From: JARRRL01 sp037380725
GTDB lineage: Bacteria; Pseudomonadota; Gammaproteobacteria; Pseudomonadales; JANQJO01
DNA: 28,820 nucleotides
Direction of reading: 5' to 3'
Assembly (NCBI GenBank): GCA_037380725.1
Contig: JARRRL010000052.1
Location: 1 to 28,820 of the forward strand
Shown here: positions 8,818 to 17,700 of the stretch, piece by piece
Numbering within the stretch: position 1 is the stretch's first letter
How the letters are laid out: every line of letters starts with the position of its first letter
Program-made: the position numbers and the translations under genes
The notes under the pieces: model-generated
The model's input: the letters and a program-made list of their open reading frames with translations, nothing else
The model's database searches: none
What the model was told of the DNA's origin: nothing

Positions 8818-8887
8818 TTTCTGGATAACACAACATTTCGGGATAACACAACATTTCGGGATAGCACAACATTTCTGGATAGCACAA
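8818..8887. repeat. 18-bp tandem array after rnt, four copies
   Basis: Copies of TTTCTGGATAACACAACA or TTTCGGGATAGCACAACA lie at 8818-8835, 8836-8853, 8854-8871 and 8872-8887 (last one truncated). The array starts 5 bp after the rnt stop codon, between convergent rnt and peroxiredoxin genes. It creates a spurious repetitive antisense frame that should not be read as a protein. There are no spacers, so it is not CRISPR. Confidence 0.95.
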
Positions 8888-8925
8888 AGACAGCCCTACA
8901 ACACAAGCGGCCTACAACAGGGACG

Positions 8926-8971
8926 GCGATGTACCAACGCGCCCGCCATCACGACGAGCACGGTACATCGC
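8926..8971. terminator. 10-bp inverted repeat between convergent genes
   Basis: GCGATGTACC (8926-8935) and GGTACATCGC (8962-8971) are exact reverse complements separated by 26 nt. The pair lies between the ends of rnt and the peroxiredoxin gene, where a bidirectional terminator is expected. No U-tract follows on either strand and the loop is long, so a classic intrinsic terminator is not proven. Confidence 0.4.
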
Positions 8972-8986
8972 ACCACATCAATACAC

Positions 8987-9589
8987 TTACAATTTTCCAG
9001 AATTCTCCGACAAATACGCCGCAACACCTTCCGTGGACGCTTTCATACCACTGTCGCCTTTCTGCCAACCAGCCGGACATACTTCACCGTGCTCTTCGTG
9101 GAACTGCAGCGCATCAACCAAACGAATCAGTTCGTCCATATTACGGCCAAGCGGTAAATCGTTCACAATTTGTGATCGCACAATACCTTCTTTGTCGATC
9201 AAAAACGCACCACGAAACGCCACGCCCCCTTCGGATTCCACGTCATACGCTTTGCAAATATCGTGGTTCATGTCCGCCGCCAAGGTATACTTCACCGGGC
9301 CAATACCACCCTGGTTGACAGGCGTGTTACGCCACGCGTTATGCGTAAAGTGTGAATCAATCGACACACCAATCACTTCCACATTACGTGCCCGAAACGC
9401 ATCGACACGGTTATCCAGCGCAATCAGTTCTGAGGGACACACAAAAGTAAAATCTAAGGGATAGAAAAAGACCAGACTGTATTTACCTTTCGTGGCCTTA
9501 GAAAACGTGAACTCATCAACAATCTCACCACTGCCTAGAACAGCGGGAACTGTAAAATCGGGTGCTTTCTTACCTACTAACACTGCCAT
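8987..9589 (-). CDS. Typical 2-Cys peroxiredoxin (AhpC/TSA family)
   Basis: The 200-residue cytoplasmic enzyme reduces hydrogen peroxide and organic peroxides through a reactive cysteine. The peroxidatic Cys51 sits in DFTFVCPSE and the resolving Cys171 in HGEVCPAGW, so it is of the typical 2-Cys dimer type. The helix-loop segment GGIGPVKY (about 94-101) matches the GG(I/L)G region linked to sensitivity to overoxidation in the family, but no YF motif is seen at the C-terminus. AAGGAG lies 9 nt upstream of the ATG, a strong ribosome binding site. Its location next to rnt matches a peroxidase gene in the same place in Pseudomonas as I recall. The electron donor (thioredoxin or AhpF) is not encoded here. 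Confidence 0.95.
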   Translation of the reverse strand: MAVLVGKKAPDFTVPAVLGSGEIVDEFTFSKATKGKYSLVFFYPLDFTFVCPSELIALDNRVDAFRARNVEVIGVSIDSHFTHNAWRNTPVNQGGIGPVKYTLAADMNHDICKAYDVESEGGVAFRGAFLIDKEGIVRSQIVNDLPLGRNMDELIRLVDALQFHEEHGEVCPAGWQKGDSGMKASTEGVAAYLSENSGKL

Positions 9590-9797
9590 TTCAGTTTCTC
9601 CTTTTTCGTTAACGGCACGCTTCTTTTATTGATCACTTCTTTCACATTTTTCATTTTGGCCGCACAACTGCAAGCATCTTATGCGTTCACATAAAACGCC
9701 GATCAGGGATGTCAAAGCCGCGCCCAGTGTACCTCATTTAGCGTGCTTTCTCACGTTAACAATGAGCACGCAAACGCAAGCAATAACAATCAAGATA

Positions 9798-9820
9798 ACC
9801 GACACCCCTTAGGTATCGGT
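9798..9820 (-). terminator. Hairpin overlapping the topA stop codon
   Basis: ACCGA-C-ACC pairs with GGT-A-TCGGT around the five-base loop CCTTA, with one mismatch. The topA stop codon (9809-9811) lies in the loop. On the minus strand the hairpin is followed by a moderately T-rich stretch (TATCTTGATTGTTATTG), so it may end topA transcription. The stem is short, hence the low confidence. Confidence 0.4.
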
Positions 9821-12607
9821 CGATGGTTGTGTTTTTGATTTTGCGTTCTGCTTGCTTGACGAAACCGCCGCTTTTTTTGCTTTCGGTTTTACTTTATCCT
9901 GTTTCTCTTTGGTCTGTTTCTCTTTGGTCTGTTTCTCTTTGGTCTGTTTCTCTTTGGTCTGTTTCTCTCTAGTTTGCTTCTCTTGCGCCACCCATTTGCC
10001 CTGATCGTAGTAAGCCGCCCAGCCGCTGGCTTTTCCCTCGACCTCTGACATCACGTATTGCTCTTTGGTCTTTCGAGAGTAACGAATGATGCTGGGATTG
10101 CCGTTACCATCTCGAACCGGCGCTTCCGCCAAATACGCAAACTTCTCTGGCAATTGGTCCTTCACCGACAACACTTCCTCCACCGTCGGTGCTCGCGATT
10201 CACGGTGTTTCGGAAACTGGCTCGCCGCCAGAAAAATGCCCGACGCACCATCCCGCAATAGAAAAAAATCATCGGATTTTTCACAGCGCAAGTGAGGCAT
10301 CGGAATGGGGTCTTCCTTTGGCGGCGCCACTTCCCCATTACGCAGCAATTTACGTGTATTCTTACACTCGGTATTCGTACAGCCAAAATACTTACCAAAA
10401 CGGCCTGACTTCAGTTGCATCTCCGACTGGCATTTGTCGCACTCGATGACCGGGCCATCGTAACCCTTGATTTTAAACGCGCCGTGCTCAATGTGATATC
10501 CCTCACAATCTGGGTTATTACCACAAATGTGTAATTTACGGCTTTCGTCAATCAAATACGCTTCCATGGCCGTTTGACAAAGGGGGCAACGCTGCTTGGC
10601 GCGCAGTTCCTCCACCTCGACCTCTTCACAGTCCCCATTTCCAGCGACGGCTTCCGCCTCATCTCCCGGCAACAGATTAATAGTGGTTTTACAGCGTTCT
10701 TTCGGTGGCAAGGCGTAGCCCGAGCAGCCCAAAAACACCCCGGTACTGGCATTGCGAATTTGCATGTCTCGTTCACAACTTGGGCAAGGCAGGTCAATGG
10801 CCACCGGTACATTCGCCCGCATGCCATCTTGCTGACTGGCCCGATCGAGCTTGCTGGAAAAATCTGCATAGAACTCGTTTAAAACCGACTTCCACATTTT
10901 ACTGCCTTGAGAAACTTCATCGAGCTGCTCCTCCATGGAGGCCGTAAAACTGTATTCCAGTAAATTACCAAAATTTTCAATTAAGCGATCCGTCACAATT
11001 TCACCAATTTTTTCAGCGTAAAAACGCCGCCGATCCAGCTTCGCGTAACCCCGATCCTGAATCGTTGAAATAATAGAGGCATACGTAGACGGTCGACCGA
11101 TGCCGCGCTTCTCCAACTCTTTAACCAAGCTGGCCTCGGAAAAACGGGGGGGTGGTTTGGTAAAATGTTGTTTCGGCAGCAATTCGAGTAATGATAAGTT
11201 GGCGCCCGTCTTCACATCCGGCAACACCACTTCTTCCTCGTTCGATTTACCCATCAGCGGTAACACACGCAAGAAGCCATCAAATTGCAGGATACGGCCA
11301 CGTGCCCGCAATTCAAAATCGCCGGATTTCACCACGATGCTCGTACTTAAAAAACGGGCTGGCGCCATTTGACACGCCACAAAACGCCGCCAAATCAATT
11401 CATACAAGCGTTCTGCATCCCGTTCCATGTTGGCCAGCTGCGTGGACGATACCGTCACATCGGTGGGACGAATGGCTTCGTGCGCCTCTTGGGCAGAGGC
11501 TTTACTGGAATACTGTATCGGCTCCTTGGGTAGATAATCGTTACCGTATCGCTCCAACACCATGTCTCGACACGCACGAATGGCTTCCGCGCTTAAGTTG
11601 GTGGAGTCCGTACGCATGTACGTGATATACCCCGCCTCGTATAAGCGCTGAGCCAAAGCCATGGTCTTCTTCACACCGAAACCCAATCTCGTGCTCGCCG
11701 CTTGCTGTAACGTTGAGGTAATAAATGGCGCCCCAGGTCGAGATTGCGTCGGTTTATCCTCACGACTGAGCACGTGCAAAGGCTGCGCTTTTAGCTCAGA
11801 CAGCTCCGCGTCACACTGGGTCTTACTCGTAGGGCGAAAATTCACACCGGCTTTCTTGACGACCTGTAAACGCAAATTTTCATCGTTATCGGTGGCCGTT
11901 TGTGCGAAAACTTCCCAAAATTCTTCTGGCACAAAGGCGCGAATTTCACGTTCTCGTTCAACCAGAATTCGCACCGCCACGGACTGCACACGCCCAGCCG
12001 ATAAGCCACGCGCAATCTTTGCCCACAATAAGGGCGATACCATGTAGCCCACCACGCGATCTAAAAAACGTCGCGCTTGCTGCGCATTCACGCGGTTTAA
12101 GTTCAACTCACCGGGTGATTGAAACGCTTCTTGAATCGCCGTTTTGGTGATCTCGTTAAAAACCACGCGCTTAAATCGCGCATCGTCACCACCGATCACT
12201 TCTTTCAAGTGCCAGGCAATGGCCTCTCCCTCGCGATCAAGATCCGTCGCCAGATAGATTTGGTCGGCTTTAGCCGCCAGACGACTCAGCTCATCCACCA
12301 CTTTTTGTTTACCGGGCAAAATCTCGTAATCCGCCGCCCAATCGTGCTCCGGATCGATACCCATGCGTTCAACCAGTGCTTTTTTAGCTTTAATCGCTTT
12401 AAATTTGACTTTATCTTCGGGAGACAGCTTCCGCGTTTTCGCCGCTTCCTGAGCCCGCTGCTTCGGATCAACCTTATTCGCACCACCTGAAACGGGCAAA
12501 TCGCGCACATGACCAACGCTCGATTTAACCACGAACTCCGCACCCAGGTATTTATTTATGGTTTTCGCCTTTGCTGGCGATTCCACGATAACCAATGATT
12601 TGCCCAT
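9809..12607 (-). CDS. topA: DNA topoisomerase I with repeated basic tail
   Basis: This 932-residue type IA topoisomerase relaxes negative supercoils through a transient 5'-phosphotyrosine bond. The Toprim domain starts with SLVIVESPAKAKTI (E9) and has the DLDREGE acidic motif near 122-128. The catalytic Tyr330 is in ITYMRTDS. Three C-terminal four-cysteine zinc motifs occur at about 608-639, 674-701 and 723-748, followed by a further zinc-ribbon-like part. The last 55 residues are Lys/Gln-rich with five QTKEK-like pentapeptides, then KPKAKKAA. Lys-rich tails aid DNA or RNA polymerase contact in some homologues; here that role is an inference. The protein is somewhat longer than E. coli TopA (about 865 residues), mostly because of this tail. 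The gene is monocistronic as far as can be seen. Confidence 0.98.
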   Translation of the reverse strand: MGKSLVIVESPAKAKTINKYLGAEFVVKSSVGHVRDLPVSGGANKVDPKQRAQEAAKTRKLSPEDKVKFKAIKAKKALVERMGIDPEHDWAADYEILPGKQKVVDELSRLAAKADQIYLATDLDREGEAIAWHLKEVIGGDDARFKRVVFNEITKTAIQEAFQSPGELNLNRVNAQQARRFLDRVVGYMVSPLLWAKIARGLSAGRVQSVAVRILVEREREIRAFVPEEFWEVFAQTATDNDENLRLQVVKKAGVNFRPTSKTQCDAELSELKAQPLHVLSREDKPTQSRPGAPFITSTLQQAASTRLGFGVKKTMALAQRLYEAGYITYMRTDSTNLSAEAIRACRDMVLERYGNDYLPKEPIQYSSKASAQEAHEAIRPTDVTVSSTQLANMERDAERLYELIWRRFVACQMAPARFLSTSIVVKSGDFELRARGRILQFDGFLRVLPLMGKSNEEEVVLPDVKTGANLSLLELLPKQHFTKPPPRFSEASLVKELEKRGIGRPSTYASIISTIQDRGYAKLDRRRFYAEKIGEIVTDRLIENFGNLLEYSFTASMEEQLDEVSQGSKMWKSVLNEFYADFSSKLDRASQQDGMRANVPVAIDLPCPSCERDMQIRNASTGVFLGCSGYALPPKERCKTTINLLPGDEAEAVAGNGDCEEVEVEELRAKQRCPLCQTAMEAYLIDESRKLHICGNNPDCEGYHIEHGAFKIKGYDGPVIECDKCQSEMQLKSGRFGKYFGCTNTECKNTRKLLRNGEVAPPKEDPIPMPHLRCEKSDDFFLLRDGASGIFLAASQFPKHRESRAPTVEEVLSVKDQLPEKFAYLAEAPVRDGNGNPSIIRYSRKTKEQYVMSEVEGKASGWAAYYDQGKWVAQEKQTREKQTKEKQTKEKQTKEKQTKEKQDKVKPKAKKAAVSSSKQNAKSKTQPSTDT
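9901..9975 (-). repeat. 15-bp in-frame array in the topA 3' end
   Basis: GTTTCTCTTTGGTCT is repeated exactly at 9901-9915, 9916-9930, 9931-9945 and 9946-9960, with a diverged fifth copy at 9961-9975. On the minus strand it encodes QTKEK repeats in the Lys-rich tail. Near-perfect nucleotide identity, including third positions, shows recent expansion rather than old protein-level conservation. Confidence 0.97.
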
Positions 12608-12935
12608 TTGAACGCTCTACTCACTACAGTACAGATAGCCAAGACGCTGTTATATAAAAGAAAGAGAAGCTAAGCTCCACCCATCCATCGGTCCTCCCGC
12701 CACACGCCATACAGTCGCAACCGCTTAATACATCACCGTAGCATCATGAAACAATCTCAAAAAGTCAATTTCAGATCTCACATAAGCTCAAATGCTTAGA
12801 CTCGATCACGCCTTACTTGCCCTTACGGGGGTTTCAATAAAGCACTATAGTTGGGGTACCGTTTAAAATGCCAACCCTTTTTTCTATACCTGAGCACCGT
12901 TTGAATCAGAAAGCGGCATTCACGGAGATCAAATA
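12608..12935. other. topA upstream region, no gene seen
   Basis: About 330 bp upstream of topA hold no convincing coding frame. The region should contain the minus-strand topA promoter, which I cannot assign. It carries the first ACTATAGT palindrome (12844-12851). Confidence 0.6.
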
Positions 12936-13084
12936 ATGAACAACTGTTCTAATTTAAAGCAACTATTTACTATAGTGACAGTGAGCATACTATCCCTTAT
13001 GTCTTCCCTTGTATTCCCTGGCATGCATATTCACCTGCGCTGACTTTTCTTCCCTCTTTTATCTGACAGCAGATGCACTATAGT
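12844..13084. promoter_or_regulatory. Three ACTATAGT palindromes, possible operator set
   Basis: The 8-bp palindrome ACTATAGT occurs at 12844-12851, 12969-12976 and 13077-13084, with starts 125 and 108 bp apart. Three copies of one octamer in 241 bp are unlikely by chance. The set lies upstream of the RND efflux genes and surrounds a small ORF. A binding site for a regulator is an inference; no regulator gene is adjacent. Confidence 0.35.
12936..13043 (+). CDS. Possible 35-residue hydrophobic small protein
   Basis: ATG 12936 is preceded by ACGGAGATCAAATA, placing GGAG about 9 nt upstream. The frame encodes 35 residues with a Lys at position 8, a hydrophobic stretch (LFTIVTVSILSLMSSLVF, about 10-27) and a short basic end, then TGA at 13041-13043. 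The layout resembles a signal peptide or a single-pass small membrane protein. It could be the remnant 5' end of a lost exported protein, a leader peptide, or chance. The family is not recognised. Confidence 0.3.
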   Translation: MNNCSNLKQLFTIVTVSILSLMSSLVFPGMHIHLR

Positions 13085-13430
13085 AGTGATTTATAAGCGA
13101 TGAAGAAAAGAAAGATGAAGAAACACAGAAGTGAATAGTAAATAGAGAGAGACAGAAGACATAAAATAGAAGGAAGATAAACGAAGCCAGCAAGCATAAT
13201 GAGCGTGAAATCGGCGAGCGAGCGAAGTGGATGGAAGCTATTGCTAAAGCAAGCGTTTTATGTTCACCTGTAACAAGATTGGACTCTGTAAACCAATCTA
13301 TGTAGACCAATCCATGTAAACCAGTTGATGTAAACCAAGGCTTCAGCTTGCTGTTATTATAAAGCCAATTTAACAGCAAAAATTTCAACGCCAAACAAAT
13401 TAAAATTTACACACATTTGGTAAAAACCTA
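13044..13430. other. Spacer upstream of RND operon, purine-rich and repetitive
   Basis: This stretch precedes the efflux adaptor gene. It contains the third ACTATAGT palindrome, a G/A-rich tract (about 13098-13190) and the 14-bp array at 13287-13342. A hydrophobic minus-strand frame of 111 codons covers it, but it is low-complexity, overlaps the repeats and has no recognisable family, so I do not call it. The promoter for the adaptor gene should lie here. Confidence 0.6.
13287..13342. repeat. 14-bp tandem array, four imperfect copies
   Basis: Units TGTAAACCAATCTA, TGTAGACCAATCCA, TGTAAACCAGTTGA and TGTAAACCAAGGCT start at 13287, 13301, 13315 and 13329. The array ends about 90 bp before the adaptor start codon, so it lies in the likely promoter or leader region. 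The TGTANACCA core is kept in all four. Confidence 0.9.
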
Positions 13431-14621
13431 ATGAAAACCTCTTCCCCAGTACATAACAGTCAGTTTTTGGGGCAATTGATATCCCTATTGGTTCTGATTG
13501 CGCTGGTACTTTGGTTAACAACTGGTACTGTACACACCCAACCAAAGGTTGCCCAAGCATTGACCGATGCTATACCGCAACATCTGAGTACAGTGACCGC
13601 TGAATTTCCAAAACATCGCCTGCTCCAACCCGCCCTCGAACTTTATGGCCAAACCGTAGCACACCGCGCCATCACAATCCGAGCCCAGCACGAAGCCGTC
13701 ATTATCGAGCGCTTGATCGAAAAGGGAGCTCGCGTCAAAGCAGGTGATGTCTTGGCGCGGTTTGATCCACGAGACCTGCCGGCCCAACTCGCCGCCGCAA
13801 CAGCCAGCGTTGCGGAACAACAAGCTGAATATCACGCCGCACAGCGTTTGAAAAAACAAGATTTGATTGGCCAAACTCGCCTAGCTCAAGTGGCCGCTTT
13901 ACTCGCGAATGCCAAAGCACAACAGCAAAAATTGGCAGTCAAAGTGCGCCTATTAGACATCCGTGCGCCATTCGATGGCGTCATTAATGCGCATTACATT
14001 GAAGAGGGGGATTTTGTGCAAATCGGCAAGCCACTGTTCGATTTAATCGACATTTCCCCCCTTCACGTGACTGCCGAATTGAGTGAGCAATCCCTCTCAA
14101 AAGTCAAAGTCGGTCAAACGGCTCAAATTCAACTGCGAAATGGCGATGCGTTATCTGGCATCGTTCACTTCATTGGCGCTGAACCCAACGCCACCACACG
14201 CACCTACCCAATCGACGTCCTCACGCAATCGTCTGACATTCGCCACATCGGCATGAGCGCCACACTGGTCATTTCGATGCCGGAACAAACGGCTTTTTTG
14301 ATTTCCCCAGCACTGCTTCAATTGGACGCACACGGCAAACTTGGTGTAAAAACACTGATTGATATCAGCACACGCCACGACAACACGCACGAAGCGATCC
14401 GTGATCAGCTCCAAGAGGAACAGCAAACCGCTACGGTCAATTTTCAGCCCGTCAATATTCTGCGCGCCGAAACTGAAGGTATCTGGGTCAACGGATTAAC
14501 ACCCTCCGTTGCAGTCATTACCATTGGACAAGGGTATGTCACTGTGGGCGAACGCGTCATCGCTCGGGTCTTGGGTTTGAATGTATCGAATTCCATTACA
14601 ACGCCACCCTCTACCTATTGA
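13431..14621 (+). CDS. RND efflux periplasmic adaptor (membrane fusion protein)
   Basis: The 396-residue protein has an N-terminal hydrophobic anchor (about 13-31) and then the usual adaptor order. A first half of the lipoyl domain (ITIRAQHEAVIIERLIEKGARVKAGDVLA) is followed by a short Ala/Gln-rich helical hairpin (about 120-175), the second lipoyl half with RAPFDGVI, and beta-barrel and membrane-proximal domains. Such adaptors bridge an inner-membrane RND pump to an outer-membrane channel. The helical hairpin is short for a TolC-type contact. The permease gene follows 120 bp downstream on the same strand, so they probably form one operon. No outer-membrane factor is encoded nearby; a shared TolC-like channel would be needed. 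Substrate is unknown. Confidence 0.92.
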   Translation: MKTSSPVHNSQFLGQLISLLVLIALVLWLTTGTVHTQPKVAQALTDAIPQHLSTVTAEFPKHRLLQPALELYGQTVAHRAITIRAQHEAVIIERLIEKGARVKAGDVLARFDPRDLPAQLAAATASVAEQQAEYHAAQRLKKQDLIGQTRLAQVAALLANAKAQQQKLAVKVRLLDIRAPFDGVINAHYIEEGDFVQIGKPLFDLIDISPLHVTAELSEQSLSKVKVGQTAQIQLRNGDALSGIVHFIGAEPNATTRTYPIDVLTQSSDIRHIGMSATLVISMPEQTAFLISPALLQLDAHGKLGVKTLIDISTRHDNTHEAIRDQLQEEQQTATVNFQPVNILRAETEGIWVNGLTPSVAVITIGQGYVTVGERVIARVLGLNVSNSITTPPSTY

Positions 14622-14683
14622 TACCTACTATCGATACCTACTATTGATACGGATTACTGATACCGATTACTGATACCGACTGA
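14611..14683. repeat. 13-bp tandem array spanning the adaptor stop codon
   Basis: Units CCTACTATCGATA (14624-14636), CCTACTATTGATA (14637-14649), CGGATTACTGATA (14650-14662) and CCGATTACTGATA (14663-14675) follow a partial copy that contains the adaptor gene's TGA stop (14619-14621). Expansion therefore began at the very end of the coding frame. It fills most of the adaptor-permease gap. Confidence 0.92.
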
Positions 14684-14741
14684 AGTGCAATATTGATTTC
14701 GCAAACAATCAGATCGTTTTTTAACCAAGGCTTGTAGTATT

Positions 14742-17700
14742 ATGTCGATGATCGACGCCACATTTAGCCGAAAACGCACCGTCTGGATGGCCTTGGTCTT
14801 GCTGTTCGTCAGTGGTTGGCTGACGTTTTTGAGCATCCCCCGCGAAGCCACGCCTGACATCGCGCTGCCCCTGCTGTACGTATCCGTTTCCCAAGAAGGC
14901 ATTTCACCCAGCGACGCCGACACACTGCTCATCGAGCCCATTGCCAAAGAATTAGAAGGCTTAACGGGACTGAAGGAACTCAACACGACGGGCAGCCAAG
15001 GACACGCCAGTTTGTCTCTAGAATTCCAAGCAGGCACGGACATCCCGCGCGCCCTTGCCGATGTGCGGGAACGCGTCAACAAAGCGAAATCCCAGTTACC
15101 GTCAGATGCGGATGAACCGACCGTGACGGAAATCAATATGGCGCTCTTTCCAGTACTCGTCATCAGCTTGAGCGGACAAGTCGACGAACGCGCCTTAACA
15201 CAAATTGCCCGCAATTTACGCGATCAGCTTGAAGCCATCCCAGAAATTCTGCAAGTTGAAATCACCGGCAGCCGAGAAGAAATGCTGGAAGTCACCTTGC
15301 CACCAGAAGTGATGGAAAATTATGAATTACAGTTGGATGTCTTACTGGGGCGTCTGCAACGCAACCATCGGGTGGTCAGCTCCGGCTCCATCGATACCGG
15401 AGTGGGCAATTACACCATACAAGTACCCGGTCTCGTCGAAACGGTACCCGACATGCTGTCTTTACCGCTCAGCGCCACCCCCACCAGCAGTCTGCAACTG
15501 AGTGAAGTTGGCAACGTGGAACGCACGTTTAAAGACCCCACAAGCCTTGCTCGCAACAACGGTTTGCCCACCATCACATTGCAAGTCAAAAAACGCATTG
15601 GCGCTAACATCATTTCTGCCATCGATCAAGCGCACAGCCTCATCGATCAAGTTTCCCCTCATTGGCCAGAAGGCATTTACGTTCATTACAGTCAGGATCA
15701 ATCTCGATCCATCAAGGAAACGCTCAGCGATCTGAGCAACAATGTGGTCATGGCCACTTTACTGGTCATGATGGTGATTTTAGCGAGTTTAGGCATCCGC
15801 AGCGCCATACTGGTAGCTATTTCTATTCCGGGCTCGTTTCTCACCGCCATTTTGATCATTAACAGTATTGGCTACACCTTAAATATGGTTGTGCTCTTCA
15901 GTCTTATCCTGGCCGTTGGCATGTTGGTTGACGGTGCCATTGTGGTGACCGAATACGCCGATCGACGCTTACAGGAAGGAGTAAACCGAAACAACGCTTA
16001 CAAAGAAGCAGCCCAGCGCATGGCCTGGCCAATCATCGCATCCACCGCCACCACATTGGCGGCATTTATGCCTTTATTGTTCTGGCCAGGCATAACGGGC
16101 GAATTCATGAAATACTTGCCCATAACACTGCTCGCTACACTCTCAGCCTCGTTGTTGATGGCGCTAATTGCTCTACCCGTTGTTGGCAGCACCTTAGGCC
16201 GCTCGAACACACGCGCGAATACCCGCACAGCGCATGCGCATCCGGATTGTGAACATTCTGCCCCCTGTGATAAAGCAAAAATACACACCGCAAGCAACAC
16301 GTTCTCCGACCACAGCTCCTGGTTAACGCGCCATTACCTCTGGGTATTACAACACGCCATCGTTCACCCTATTCTGGTTTTGTGCTTAGCGCTGAGCATT
16401 TTAATTGGTAGTTTTGTGCTGTACGGCGCCTTTGGTCATGGTGTGGAATTTTTCCCCGAAACCGACGCCGACGCCATCTCCGTCACCGTACGTGGCCGTG
16501 GGGATTTATCGCTGAGTGAAAAAGATCGCTTCGTGCGTGAGGTTGAAAATCTGCTGCTGCGCACACCCGGCCTCAAAACCATTAATACCCAAGTATTGAC
16601 CGGTCGGACACAGCAAGATTCACCGGAAGACACCATAGGCATCATTCAGGCGGAACTTAAAAACTGGCATGAACGCGCCCATGCTGACAAAATCGTTGCG
16701 CAATTACGACAACGCACCGCTGATTTCCCAGGTTTGATTGTTGAAATCGATAAACGCAAAGATGGTCCTGCTCAAGGGTTTGCCATACAACTACTGCTGC
16801 TCAGCCAAGAGTTGGAATCGCTGACCACCACGACTCAAGATCTCGCGGATTTTATCAAACAAGATCCGCGCATTCACGAAGTTCGATCCAGCCTCCCAAT
16901 ACCTGGCATTGAATGGCGCTATCACATTGACCGTAATTTAGCGGCGCGATATGGCGCGGACGTGGCCAACATCGGCAGCATGATACAAATGGCCACGAAT
17001 GGCGTTAAAGTGGGCGAATACCGACCCGGCAATACGGACGAAGCCTTGGACATCATTGTGCGCTATCCAAAAGCAAATCGTCATTTGGAATCGTTGTCCA
17101 CCATGCGCGTGACCACCGAGCAAGGATTAATTCCCTTGAGTCATTTTGTGACACGTCAAGCCTTGCCGAAGGTCAGTCAAATTACCCGACAAAATGGCTT
17201 TTATCTCTACAAAATTGAAGCCAACCCGGCTCCCGGCGAAATCACAAATAATGTACTGCAATCACTACTTCCTGAGATCAAATCACGCCTACCCGACGGG
17301 ATCGCGCTCAAACTCGGCGGTGACCTTGAACAACAAGAAGAAAGCGCACAGTTTTTACAAAACGCTTTCAGCATTGCGCTGTTCATCATGACGATTATTC
17401 TCGTCACGCAATTCAACAGCTTTTATCAGGCCGCGCTGATCTTAAGCGCCGTGATTTTTTCCACAGCAGGCGTATTATTGGGACTATTACTCAAAGGCGA
17501 ACCGTTTGGCATCGTGATGAGTGGGGTCGGCGTTATTGCACTGGCGGGAATCGTGGTCAACAACAACATCGTATTGATTGATACCTATAACGCACTCATT
17601 AAAACAGGCATGGCAGCGCGTGCTGCAGCCATTGAAACCGGACGGCAACGCTTACGTCCAGTGCTATTAACCACCATCACAACCATACTGGGACTCGTAC

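Noticed and set aside
8702..8887. Repetitive minus-strand frame (CYPEML repeats)
   Set aside because: It is the antisense reading of the 18-bp array and overlaps the 3' end of rnt.
8818..8887. CRISPR-like array
   Set aside because: Units are directly adjacent with no spacers, and no cas genes are present.
13059..13394. 111-codon minus-strand hydrophobic frame
   Set aside because: It runs through a purine-rich tract and the 14-bp tandem array, giving low-complexity Phe/Ser/Leu sequence with no family resemblance.
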